Shown here piece by piece: positions 34,796-47,494 of a DNA stretch of 64,000 nt. The notes below the pieces were generated by a model, which saw nothing but the letters and a program-made list of their open reading frames with translations, was not told the origin of the DNA and did no database searches. Made by a program: the position numbers and the translations under genes. Origin of the DNA: Coniella vitis (Eukaryota > Ascomycota > Sordariomycetes > Diaporthales > Schizoparmaceae); contig WUJK01000002.1 in NCBI GenBank assembly GCA_011317545.1, forward strand, positions 3,410,001 through 3,474,000, given 5' to 3'. How positions within the stretch are numbered: position 1 is the stretch's first letter; every line of letters starts with the position of its first letter.

Positions 34796-37700
34796 GGTGA
34801 AGATGAAGATTCCAAAGAGTGTCAAAAACGATAGAGCAGAGGTAAAATTAAAGAAAGATGGAAGCCCTGCGAAGCAACGGACTGAAGATGCGATGCCGGA
34901 TGGTGTCTTCTTTCCAATGGCCAACAAGTACGAATATCACGAGCTTTATATAGCCAAAGACCTTTCGTCTGTTCGGCCTTGAGGATGACACCGGGCTCCC
35001 ACACATCTCCGGCATGATAAGTCTGCTTCGCCCTGTATCAACAAAACTATTGACTCTTTCTCGTCGACATTCGTAAGCTACGAGAATGTGCTGACGACGG
35101 CATGCCGAGGGTCAGCCCGACGGAGCGCTCGGAGTAGAGGTTGGAATGGTGGCTCTGCGTGTCAAAGCAACAAGTAAATACCATATTGGGCCATGTGGAT
35201 ACAGCCTCAACACCAATATACTCCATAGGTCATTACCGCTGGCAACACACCATAAGGCTTGAGTGACCCTAGCGGACGTGTTCTTGCAACCTTCATGGTG
35301 CCCTCGGCTGAGCCGAGAGGGCCGAAGAATGTACAAACTGTGTAATGTAAACAGCTCCAGGTTTCTTGGATTAGTTCTCTATAGTTACCAGTAACCAAAT
35401 GATGAATATACCAGAGCAAAATCATTGTAGTCGGGAAGGGAGTGCGGCAGTCCTCATTCTTCGTGGGCGCTTAGCAGAGCATTATTCAGATCCAGTGCCT
35501 TGTGCGTGTCCACAGACGTCTAATACACCAAGTGATAGTATTATCATAAACAGTATCGGACGCGCGGAAGTCATAGAAGCACTATCAAAGTATAAGACTA
35601 ATTATTGGTTGTGTGCATATGATGTAGGCTTTCCGGACCCTTGCTAAGAATTATGCATTGTGTCTCCACCGTCTCACTCACGAAACATGCAATTCAGCTG
35701 TGCTTTTTTCGCCTCGGAAGGGGTCCAAAATAGTGTTTGGTTGGCTATTCAAATTAGATTTTCATCACTCCAAGGCGTCAGTCAAAACTTTGCACCATCT
35801 TCAGGTAGAGGAATCCGGGGCTTTATAGCAATACTTTAGGACTTATCCATATTTACTGTCCTGCACAGCCATGAGTATATGTGTCGAGGTTAAAGACCTC
35901 GTTTCTGGATAAGTGTTATTCACTGTGTCACCAGTTCGGTAAACGAAGCAACCAGTTTTCAAATACTGGCGAGGGACAAAGATGCATTATCTTGAGTTCA
36001 CCAGGCCCCCAAGTGGCATCAAGTCTCAGCCTTTTCATCGGTGCTCCTAAACATATCGTGCCCTGTTCGTTGCATCTAGCTGACCGGGGTTTTGACATCA
36101 TATAGCATATCCGGACAGAGTTTGTAGTACTGGCTCGGTCGTCCAAATCAACTCTTGGTTGAAAAAGGAAATAGACAGTTCTCCAGTGCGTATTACCCTT
36201 CTGGGCTGCGGAACCCACGGATAAGCAACTGTTAGCCACGAGTACTTTGCATCGGAGATGACGCGGACAATGGCCATCAAAAGCACCGACTATCAACGTG
36301 ATATGCACCTGTCCACTAGCTCGACCCTTCAAACACAGGTCAATACAACCTTTCCCCGTACATAGCACTTGGAATTCTCGTAACTCACTAAAATTATATC
36401 CCACCTCATGCTCAATGTACATATGGAGGAAAAGTTCTGTCAAAACATGTGTGGTACGCATGCTTCTGCCATTCAAAGCTGGTTTGTTTTTGTACCGCAT
36501 ACGGCTAGTTTTACGCTTCTCGTCAGCCAAAGTCATCATATCATGTCCACGCGTTTGCGTATCAACACTTTCTTCTTTCGTTGCTCAACTGGACATTGTC
36601 ACAGGGCTGCAAATCAGTTGCAATTCGTCTACTTCTGAAGGACGTGAACAGTTTGGCCTCGAGGATTGCAGTATCTCAAAAAGACCGACAAAACTCCCGT
36701 CAAGATATACAGACTACACTTGGCTTCATAGTTATAAAGCGAGCTGATGAGAGGGTAGAGCTATAGGTGTTTGCCTGTAACATTAGTGCTCCTTACAAGT
36801 TTTATTAAATGTAAAACTCCTCTTCCATAAGGGGAGCGGTTTCAAAAGTCCGACTTTTGTGTTCACTACCGACGAGTTGTGTTTGACCCGTTGGTACTCC
36901 AGAAGCAGTAGTTTGATGCTGAAATCACAAGTTGAGCCTTTGACGTGGTTGCGTTGCACGATGGTATAACGTACTTCTGCGCAACCAATCAGTATTTGGA
37001 CGCCTGTCCAAACGCAGCCTTCGTAAATCCCCCTTTTCCCTTTTCCGGCTCTTCGTACCAAATTATGTGTTTATGCCAAAATAGTCTTAGACTAAACAAA
37101 TCTTTGTCACTTGCCGCCTCGCCTCAGCCACTTTTCATGGGCCAATCGTGATGACTCAATGAGCAGCGAATATGCTCCCCTGCCCTCGAGCTGCACGCTT
37201 TTCTAGCAGTACAGAACAGTCCTTACAGAATGTCAGATACTTTTGCATAAGGTCAGCTTGAATAGCGCCCGGTCCTGGCGTCCCAAGGCTGGTTAGGCCG
37301 CTGGTCTTTGGCAATAAGCTCGGGGTGGCCTGCTAGAATGCCAGGTGGTCTTTCCACTCCCAGCATTACTTAAAGCTGGCTAAGCAAGGCAATGTATATA
37401 AGTAGCTTTTGGTTCCCCACACAGGTACTCATCGAGCCCTTTTGTGGCCATCTCCCTTCTGCTCGTCACTTCAGTGCTCGAAACTTTTCGCTTGTTTGAA
37501 GGGACAGGCTTGGAATATGTCATCTTCACAGCCATTGCAAGCCAGAAAGTCGGAATGATTCGAAGCCACGCAAGTCAACAAGACTGAATACATACATAAG
37601 TAACCCAACAGGATCAGCCTCGTGAGTGATTCTCCCTTGACCCGTCCCTGACCTTTTTTCCCCTTCCCTCTGTGAATGTCACAGATCTCCTCAAGTTTCA

Positions 37701-40700
37701 TTGTTGTTATATCTGGACTATGATGCAAAGGCCTCTGGTGTTTTAACACCTGCTTGGCTTTCACAGACTGAGTCCACACGGTTACCACTGAACCTCTGCT
37801 CGTTCAATTCTTCCATTTCTCCGCAGCAACAGAAATCACTCAGGCCCGAGGAACGGAACATGACTTTTATTCAAGTTCTATCTGAACTACATATTTGGAT
37901 TACATGATGGCTGGCTCGAGGGAGACACCATCAACTTCTATCTGAGGGAAATGTATCACCCTCATTCCCTGGCCAAGCAAGCATGGGAGTGATCGCTGCT
38001 GGTCTGGGTTTGGGAATGGGGGTGACATTGTTCAATCTTTAATCTGCCAAATGCATGGCCGGCCTGGGTAAGACACCGTCATGGATCCGCCTTGGTATCC
38101 AAAGGGACCTCGGGGCTTAGTTTGGACCTCGCGGTCACAAACTGAGTGGTGATGTCAAGTGTTTGGAAGTCTGGCTGAAGAAGAGAAGAGGAAGAAAAAC
38201 ACAAGAAGAGAGGCAGACGGTCGAGGGCTTTATACTTGCAGCGCAGCACTCTAGCTGGGTCAAGAATGGAGGCTCGCTGTGCAAAACCATGGCAACTACC
38301 CGGGTGGATGATGATGGCCAGAAAGGTGCTCCTCCCTCTCTGTGCGTGTATGGTACACGGTACCTGCCACAAGGGGTGGAAGCTGGGCACTGACACCCGG
38401 TGAATGATTTCGCTCGGAGGAAGCAACGTCACGAAAGGTTGCTATTTGCAACAACAACTGCCTCCATACCTGCCACCGAGTGGTGTCATTGCTATCCCCT
38501 TCTCATCTGCTACGATCATTTTCGCTCTCCGGAGCTCCTGGCTATTAAAACATGGAAGTCTCGAGTGACACTACTTGCGATTGCTACATGGACTGGATTT
38601 CTAAAGATATCTAATTTGCTGACAGCGAATGGTGTTTTCCGCATGGGGCAGCACTGGCAGAAGGGCTGAAAGTTCTACGGAGACGCCGTTATTGGCTGAG
38701 GAAGGGAAGTCCTGCTTATAAGCACGTATCAACTTGGAAATAGTGGGAATAAAGAAGGGGGGAAACTATGTCTAGGGTTTACGAATGGGGACAACCAGAA
38801 CAATAGAAATATGGCATTATATAAGTGCGGTCGTCGAGAATGTAACAATTCAGTAAGGTCAGGAATCTGTCAAAACATTTTACGGCTTATTTATACTCTA
38901 TGGTGCCTCTTCGAGGTTGGATTTGGCCTTGACTGGCGGTGTCATTTTGCCTTGAATTTATGGTCATGCTACCAAGGTCAAAGGTCGTTGTTGATCGTAT
39001 CGTATTCCTATTTGTCCTGTCCCATCGGCCAGAGTTGGTTGTGCTTGACTATATGGACTGGCTACTGTACCTTCCATCTGCATGTGGTGGCTGTACCACG
39101 GTTCAATTTGGGAAGTTTAGTTGTGCTCACGTTCCTTGCCTTTCTTAAACATGTCATTTGCCCTGAATAACGTTGACTTCCTCAGACTGGGACCACTTCT
39201 CTCATATAGTCAAGTTGTTTTCGGGCCGAGCCTTCCAATATTTGGTAGTCATGCCGCCGAGCATCTAGAAAAAGACCGAGCAGGTGCCGAGGCTAATGAG
39301 CGCGAGCCAGTATGTGACTGCCAATCTTGTCGAACAGACAAGAGCCAATGACAGCATACAAGAGGCCGGCAGTTCATAGATCCCGTCACCTCAGCATCTA
39401 GCCGGATTACATTAATGGTATCTGTTTTGACCATGATGATGTTGAGATGCATTGTGGAAGGCATAACAAGCATCTCTTATGCAAGTCCAGAGCAAGAAGC
39501 CATGCCCAGAGTCTGAGAAGAGTACGAAGTAGTAAGCAAGAAATTAAGCTTGGTAGTCCTCAGGACCATACTCGGCTATAAAATTCTTCCTTCTGCAAAG
39601 GCAGTGGTTTTAAATTCGGGCTCTCTTATGTTGGCTGTCGACTGGTCATTGTTTGATGCCCTAGTACACCGTCGAATAAGAGCCACTTCAAATTACGTAA
39701 GTCGCCGGCCCGCTGTACAAGACGCCTTGTGAGGTTTTGGGAATCAGGCCATTCGCTGAGGCGGATATTAGTGAAAGCAGAAATTTGAGAGATGACTAGC
39801 TATTGTTGATTTGTGCTATAATGCAACCTCTGGTTGGAAAAAAAGAAGAAGAAAAGCACGTTCCAGGTATTCAAACAAGTACTTACCCTTTTGTAAGCGT
39901 ATCAAGTTGTTCAACTACAAAGCTCGCTCGGTACGAGGCTCCAAGACAGATCTCTTGGCATCATCCGGTTCATCCCGAGACTATTTTCCCCACGTCGTTC
40001 TCATTGGCTCGCATCTACTTATGTTAGATGATATGTGTGCCGGCTCATGAGCTGTTCCACTGCCATGGCCACGTGTACTCGCGAAAATATGCAAGGAATA
40101 AGTACCAGAACAATATTTGGCCTCAGTCTTTTTTTTTTAAAAAAAAAAGTGCAAGTTGCCTATTTGGGGTTAACACAGCTCGAAAAGCTTCAGCACTTCA
40201 CTTACGGTTGTTACCTTTGTCTCTTTGTGTAGCGGCTAACACATCGACAAGAGTCTACTCACTCACTCGCTCGCTCACTCTTACGAAGCGTTCATTGATT
40301 CATCCCATCACATTCTGCGTACAGCTGGAATCAAGTGCCCCGGGGAGGAGCTAAGCCACTGCGATATCAACATCGATAACACTCATTCTGTTTGACCCTT
40401 GACCCGTCGAAGAGGATGTTAGATAGCACAGCCTGTAAGTTATTCGTAGCCTGTGAGAACTTGGCCATAAATCGAAGTGATTTTGAGAGTCCTGAAAAAT
40501 AGCCTCAAATCCCTGTTAACAACATCATTACGATGCAAGGTAGCGGCTGGTCTCCTCGTGACATTGAAAGCATGTAGAAGCAGCAATCAAGTAAGTCAAT
40601 TCAAGCAAGGTTTCTCCTACTGCCTCTATAAGGTGTGTGATTGTAACCTCATACTGTCAGGCATAAGTGGTTCTTTACAGCTTGTATAGGCTGAGAGAAA

Positions 40701-41834
40701 GTCACCATAAGATCAAGCAATCAAAACATCGCGCCAATGCTACTGTTACTGCTATGGTGTTTGGAGAAAGCTTATCCAACAGCTCCTCTGCTGGTACGCA
40801 GACCTGTGCAGGTGGCAACATTTTGCCGTCACAGTTGGGGGCGGCCGAGAATGTGGTTCATCTCCAGGATGGTTGCTCAGCTGTTTGAAAAGTTGCGTTG
40901 GTTATGCCGTTCGACAGCACAAAATGGCCCCCAAAATTAAATTCGGGAGGCTTTGTACGTTATTTCCTTCTCCAGCATAATGGTTGCAGTACCGCATAAT
41001 CCCTCCCCGGCTGCATTCTTATGTTAAACTGGCGCGTCCGACAATGCCGAATTCATGGTAACGGTCCATCTCTAACAAGTTCTCGAATGCTGTGGCATCC
41101 GCCAGACAACAGCACGGTCGAGGTTGCGCTGAAAACATGCATATACATGTCTCGGAGAGTGAATATGCCGTATTGTGATCGTGACCTTGGAGGCGCAATA
41201 TTTGGACACTTGAACCATAGGGGAGCCCGAATGTGAAAGCAAAACCGTGAGAAGAAGAAGAAGAAGAAGAAGAAGAAGAAGCTCAATATCACACAAGCCA
41301 GGCCATCAACTGGGTATAGTTCCGAAGGATTCAAGGTGCAGCGGAATCCATGATTGACGTTTGATCCTGGTTTGACGTACCGGCATTGAGTATCATATCT
41401 GCAGGACGTCGTCTCCTTTCGGTCAATGGTGCTTGGGGCCCAAACCACCACATGAAGCATCCCATCTAAGGCCGTCTAAATAGGCCGCCAACAGCGTCAA
41501 ATTTTTACCGCCAGCTGGCTTTCTAGCCAATCACTATGACCGAAATCACTTTGAAAGGTGTCAGAGAACGGTTGCGCACCGCTACGGTGTCGTGCTTTGC
41601 ACGATCGATCGGATGCAGCCTGCATGATCATTTCGAATCCTATTTGCTTCAGGTTCACGGAAACCAAAAACTCACAACACATAAAACCTGTCATCTCTCT
41701 CTTACTCCAACACACGCAAGCCCCTTTGAAAAATTTAAGTTAAATTAACAATCAGGAAAACATGGAAATCTCTCTTTGGAATGCACATACTGGCTGTGGA
41801 AAGTGACAAACAGTCCACAACTGCGGCTTGCGAG
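34796..41834. other. Gene desert of about 7 kb
   Basis: No open frame above about 200 codons, none with a recognisable domain and no splice structure that builds a gene. There is no terminal inverted repeat or intact transposase. A minus-strand TATA-like AAGTATAAAG at about 38230, followed by a CT-rich leader, looks like a promoter, but the downstream ATGs (38081 and 38027) give only short frames. The stretch also holds a T9-A10 palindrome near 40131-40149 and the GAA repeat at 41251. Confidence 0.5.
41251..41281. repeat. (GAA)10 microsatellite
   Basis: Ten perfect GAA units (TTC on the other strand) about 550 bases upstream of the membrane-protein gene. Confidence 0.95.
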
Positions 41835-43049
41835 ATGTCAGCCTCCAGCAGCACTGGACCACTTGCACCCTTGACGACAATATTTACACCTTCATGTCCA
41901 ACGACATGGCTAATAACCACCAGCAAAGACCCTTCTCAGTTTCCCTCGTTCCCTACAGCGGGTGCAACGTCGTGCGATCCCCCGGCATGGTCTGTCAACA
42001 TCGAGTTCAAGGGCTTTCAGTACTATTCTCCCGCTATTTGTCCGAGTGGGTTTGAGGTTGGTGCCAGTTGCGGAATCACGACAACCAGAACGACCGAGGG
42101 TTTCCCAGCAGTCAAGACTGGCGAGACTGCAGCCTACTGTGTGCCAAGGCAAGTGTTCTGTGGTCTCGAGCCAATCTATCTCCATCTCCATAGCAATTGC
42201 AGGATGATCTTGGCCGACTGAACTTGGGCTGACAATCCACGCAGCGGACAGACTTGCACAACCGACTTGACAGATTACCGCGGCGGCGTCTGGGGGGCGA
42301 CAGGGAACGGCGACACGTTCACCGTTGGTCCCGCGATTCAGATCCGCTTCCAACAGTCTGATCTCTCGTCTCTGGAGACGCACCCGCTGACGCCGGGCTT
42401 AACCTTGTCGTCGCTTGGCTCGACGGCCACGGTGACGACGTCTCCGGAGGGGTCTACGAGCACCATCATTACGCACCCGGTGCCCTCTTCCCATAGCAGT
42501 TGGACTACTGTAGCAAGCGCTTCGCTCCTCCCACCCCAGGTCTCGCAACTTTCATCTGCCGAGACTTCTATGGCCGAGACTACGAATGCAACGGGTATAG
42601 CACTCGTCGTCATTGCAACACTAGCACTTGTGGTCGGCGTAGCGTTTTCCATCTTCTATCTGATCCAGTTCAGGCGCTACGGGCCTCATATGCGAGACTT
42701 CTACCGTCAAAAGTGTCCCCACAAGTTGCCGACGGCCAACCTTGTGCCGTGGCTCGCTGGACGATGTGATCATCCTCCAAATTCACGCAACCTCAACAAC
42801 GGCTTCACCCGGAAAGATTCGTACGAGTTGGAAGGTGAAGTGGGCCTCAGCTCTAGCAGCAAGTCGGACTTTGAGGGAACACCAGAAGCGACAGAGAAGC
42901 CGCCAGCAGCTCCGGAGAATCCAGCTGAGCTGGAAGCCGTGGGATCCTTTATGCCGAGGCTCTCTCAATATACAAGCTGGGTGTCAAGAGCGTTTTCCCT
43001 AACCGCGCGATCCTCAACAGTCATTCCAACGTTCTCGCCATCTAAATAG
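41835..43049 (+). CDS. Fungal single-pass membrane protein with Cys-rich ectodomain
   Basis: Two exons, 41835-42148 and 42245-43049, giving 372 residues. An in-frame ATG 18 codons upstream (41781) is possible. The intron uses a GC donor (GCAAGT) with a normal CAG acceptor and joins YCVP to SGQTC. The N-terminal half has LTTIFTPSCPTTW, YYSPAICPSGF and further Cys pairs, a pattern found in many ascomycete membrane proteins of unknown role that lack a classic signal peptide. A Ser/Thr-rich stalk precedes one membrane helix (GIALVVIATLALVVGVAFSI, about residues 225-250). The cytosolic tail is charged, with a Pro/Glu-rich segment. It may be a cell-surface sensor or adhesin-like protein, but function is not established. 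Confidence 0.72.
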
Positions 43050-44053
43050 GATGCAATTATGTGCTCAAGATTCTTCTGTCACCGACCGAGGTTCGGTCTA
43101 ATGGGCAAATGGCAAGTCTCTCCATTGTGGTAATTGCATCATTCAATATGGGACTTCGTCGGTATAGAAGTAGCAGAGGCAGACCGGCATATACCACAAG
43201 TTGACTCTTGAATTGTAAACCGATTAGGCAGTACTGTTCTTTTCTTCTTAATTTCATGCCTTTCCCGATTCCGCTATAGATCGCAAGCATACTCTACCTT
43301 GATCCATTTATAAGTCCTTGGGTTTCTCAAGTTTTAGGTCTCCTAGTAGAAACAGCCACCTTTACCATCAATTCGACTCACCGCTGCTCCCCAGCCTTGC
43401 CTTTGCTCCATCAACAGCTTCTCTGTCTACCCGAGCCAATTATCAGGTAATTTGGAAAGGGGAATCACGTCCCACTTTGAATTCTATGATACTTAAACTA
43501 ACAAGGATTCAGCATGGTACCATGGGCATCCATAATCAACGAGCCTGTTGGAGAATCTTTGGACAAGCCAATGTGGGAGAACCATCTGATCACTGTTTAC
43601 CTGCCTAGTGCAACTCAGATGTTATCTACATGTTTGGTCAGCATCATCATGGCCACAAATGAACACAACACACAGGCTTGGGTATTCACATAAAACGTTC
43701 ATGTACGATTGATGATATTTGAATGTAGCTGTGGGACAGCAGACAGATTTATTAGCAACAAGTAGTGAACTACCTATCATTCGACAGGAGTGTTCCCGAG
43801 GATTGCCTCTGTGTTAGGTATTCCGCAAAGCTGGCCCATCACAAGGAGCATGTCCGAGTATTTATCGCAATAGCAGGAGTCCGCAGCGCTAGGCTCCAAG
43901 GATGACAATATGAGTGGCCAGTGTCGTTCGAGAACGGGGCTTTCGTCTGACAGGGAAATCAAAGAGACCTTCATAATGAGCAGGCTCGGCGACTAAGAAG
44001 ATGAACAATCGTGCGTTTGCGAGGGCGTGTACGGCAAGCCAACCCAGCCCCAC
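43050..44053. other. Intergenic region
   Basis: About 1 kb between convergent genes. Nothing recognised. Confidence 0.6.
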
Positions 44054-47000
44054 CTAAGCCCTTCCGAGACGCCGTCTCTTGACGTTGCCACTTGTGCCAT
44101 CGCCCTCGCGGTCCGTTTGTTGCTCATCAGCTTCATCAGTCGCAAAAGACCCACCTGCCCCAGAAGCGGGCGTGAGTTCCGTGTCGGCCATGGTCACCAC
44201 GGAGCCGCGGGCCAACCGCTCGCTAGCAGGGACCGCGCCTGGAGGGAGAGGGGCTGGAGGAACGCCGGGCTGCGCTTCAGTAGAGCGCAGCTCAATCAAG
44301 AGTTTATCCACCTCGGCAAACATGGACTGTGTGTCTTTGACAACACTATTTTCATCCACCTTGTACCCAATCATATTTGGCGCGTCACCTGCAGCATGGC
44401 TCTGAACGCGACCATGTGCCTCATTTGCCCCCTTTCCGCCGACACCGCTGCCCTTCATGAAAGCCGGACCAGGACCACGATTGGGATCCAAGTTGTACAT
44501 GATGGCATTTGCAAACATTTGAACGAGCTCACGCTCAAGTTGTGCGCTGTTTATGATTGCGCGGGGCGGTACTAGGTCCTCACTGATAGGCAACCAGACA
44601 CTGCTCGTTCCAGGATCGCCGCCTGGGAGAGCTGCAGCTGTGGCAGCAGCAGCTTTGTGTCCTGCATTTATGGCCTTTTGGATATTCTTCAAATATTGTG
44701 GCTTGTATATGATGCCCTCATAACCCGGCGCCTCTTTTGGCCTGATGCGGTTCTGGAACATGTTGGCATGCTTGTGGCTTTGAATCTGCTCCAGAGCTGA
44801 ATTGCTAACTCGAGGGAAACCACGAGTCCACAAGACGTGCGTTGGAATACCAGGTGGAGGTGGAGGTTGTAGCCGGGGCTGAAACTCGGATGCTGCACGC
44901 TGATCCGAAGTGACAGAATCCTGGCGCTTGCGCTTCCCAGAGGCTCTTGGATTCCGCGGAGAAGCAGGTTGGCGTTGTCCAGAAACGCTTTCGTCCGCGG
45001 TTGTATCCTCCGCATCATCGAGCGGTCTCGGAGTTGCATCCTCGCGCTTAACCTTGGTTGCAAACTCGGCATCCACCTGGCTGGGTTCATCGCGGTGTGA
45101 AGCAGCCGAAGGACTTCCTTTGGAGCCCGTATAATCGGCCAAGGGCGGCGCTTTGGCCACCTCATCGGTATTCGAAGACTCTAGTTCTGCTGGCTTTTCG
45201 GATTTTTTCAAAGTGCGAGCCGGTAAACTGATAGACTGTGCAACAGGACTGAGAGGTTCGAAAGCTGGACTCTGAAGCTCTCCGACAATCGGCTCGGGAG
45301 TAGAAGGGGTTGGCTGAGCCGTCGTCCACTTGGTGCCACTTCCTTGAGGCCGGGAATAGAATGGCATCGTAAGCGGTGTCGCAGGCAGAACTGGATGAGG
45401 GCGTCGTATGGACGGGCCTACGATCGTAGCCGGTTGCTGCTGAGGTACCGTATGGGGAGACAAAGCAGGCCGCGTTGGCTGAGGGTACGGTGAGTTATAG
45501 GCTGGAGGTTGTTGGATGGGTGGTCCCGTGGGAATCGAGAATGCTGGTTGGCCAGGCTGAATTGCACCATGGACCGCCTGCTGAGGAGTCGGAGCCTTTG
45601 GCCATTGTGCATGCTGAGGAGTAACAGGCGACGGCCGTGGTGAAGGAGTGGAGTTTACATTTGGCACTATCCGATTATGTGCTGGTGGAAGAGGTTGAGG
45701 AGGCGCAAAGACTTGTTGAGTGTGCTGGTATGGTGAGCGAGGCAGGCGTACTGGACCTGATAAGGGCGAAGGAGTACCAACTGGTCGCTGCAGTGGAACC
45801 GGTGAACTTGAATGTGACCTCGAGGGCGCCGGCTGAAGAGGAGACTGCTGACTACCCGGATGAGGAGCAACAAGGATGGGCCGCGCGGACTGTTGACTCT
45901 GTGGGTGTGTGGAAGCTTGTGGCGGAAGGAGGGGTGCAGAATGTGAAAAGTGCAAAGGAGGCTGCGCATTCCACGACGGAGGGTAATGTTGTGGTTGCTG
46001 AGGAGCCAGATGAGACACGTTCGAAGGCGCACGCTGTTGGATCTGCGGTTGCTGTTGGAGCTGAACCTGGGGCTGCTGCTGAGGGTGCTGCTGAGGAGGG
46101 TGCTGAGGCTGCAGATGCTGCAACTGCTGCTGGTGAGGTCCATGATGTGGCTGATAAGGTGGTTCCCATTTGAGTGAGCCCGACACGGGTAATTGGGGAC
46201 TCTGTGCAGCCTGGATCAAGGTGTCTGTCTTTGGCAAGACATGAGCTGGCTTTTGCAGAGCCTCGTTGATTGGCGTGGTGGCGGCAGCTGGGTGACTTGG
46301 GAAAGACACGGGAGAATGTATATTCTGCGGCAATTGTAGGACCGGCGCAGGTGTACTAGGAACTCTGGCAGGTTCTTGTGGTCCAATAATACCTTGTCCC
46401 AAAGGACTTGGAGAGGGAAGAGGCGGTTGCGGAACCAGTGGCGAATGAGAAGGAGGTGTTCCAGATGGCCTGATAGATGGGACTTGAGGTGCTGGTGAGA
46501 AATTATTGGACACATTTACTTGCGCCGGTAATGGGGATTGCGCCCGAGAAGCAGTTCCATTAGGTTGCGCCGGCGGCTTCCATCCTTCACCCGTCGGCGC
46601 TGTGGCTGGTGAACGGCTAGCCTCCGCCACGGAGTTCGCATCCACGACAGGGCTGCCATTCGCTTCATTGCGCACCTCGCTAGCCTTGCGCGCTTGGGCA
46701 GACTGTTTCTGCTTCAACTCGAGTTGGCTGATTTCATGCTCTAACCTGCGCAACTCCTCCTGCTCTTGCCATAACTCCTGAGCCACTTTCTGCTTGTACT
46801 TGGCGAACAGTTTCGCTTCGGCGTCTGGGAGTCTGTGGGCATGTTGCCGAGCCTCGACCAAGGATGTCACTTTCGGCACAGATCCAAGACGCTTCCTCTT
46901 TTTACTGTTGGGCGATAGTGGTCCATCTGGTGTGACGCTCTCATTTACCAAGACCTCATCCTTGAGCTCCTCGTGCAGTAGGTGCAGGAAGAGCTCTTTG

Positions 47001-47494
47001 AGAGACTCTGGCGTTAACCTCGCAGCATCATATGTAGGATCCTGCTTGATAGTCTCGTTGTTGATGAGATCGTAGGAGACACGAGGAAAGGTAGCAGCCT
47101 CGAAGGCTTCGGCGCCGCGGGTCCGGATCCAGGTAAATAGTAGTAGTGACTCCAGGGGTGTGTACGAGGTCGTTTGAATCATTCCCCAGCGTCGCTCCCG
47201 CCAGTCGCCGAGGGGAGGATCTCGTCGCTGCAGAAGATGGATTGGCGCCACGATGACAGGCCACGGTGCCCGGGCTGCAAATGCGACGTCGTCGAGCTGT
47301 TAGGCGACGTGATGCGCTTCGATGGCGATGGAGATGGACGAGCGGGCTCTGGGCTTGCTGACCGTTTAGCTGCTGCAGTCAATCAGCGCGGTGCCCTCTA
47401 CAACGGCTTGGACGTGCTCAACACAGCTCAAAAGAGTGCGACTGACCTCGAGAGACCCGTCAAAGCCGTTCTGGTGGATTTCAGATGATGTCAT
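44054..47494 (-). CDS. BRD8-like bromodomain protein, putative NuA4 acetyltransferase subunit
   Basis: Two exons on the minus strand: a 48-nt first exon (47447-47494, MTSSEIHQNGFDGSLE) and 44054-47296, giving 1096 residues. The long exon has no ATG at its upstream end, and the small exon joins it in phase through GTCAGT and CTAACAG sites. The N-terminal YTPLESLLLF segment matches the start of BRD8-type proteins. A KRKR nuclear-localisation motif and a charged coiled coil follow, then about 400 residues rich in Pro and Gln. The bromodomain lies near the C-terminus (about 850-960): ANMFQNRIRPKEAPGYEGII, an Ala-rich insertion, then FANAIMYNLD, containing the acetyl-lysine contacting Asn region. 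BRD8 belongs to human NuA4/TIP60; a chromatin role is inferred from this resemblance. Confidence 0.78.

Noticed and set aside
38020..38240. Possible small secreted-protein gene on the minus strand
   Set aside because: Promoter-like TATA and CT-rich leader are present, but the candidate frames (from 38081 and 38027) are short and lack a signal peptide, and I could not build a spliced model.
41781..41834. Upstream ATG of the membrane-protein gene as the main start
   Set aside because: The extra 18 residues are not hydrophobic and do not add a signal peptide. The ATG at 41835 fits the start of related proteins better.
45637..46173. 178-codon plus-strand open frame
   Set aside because: Shadow of the Gln/Pro-rich region of the bromodomain gene on the other strand.
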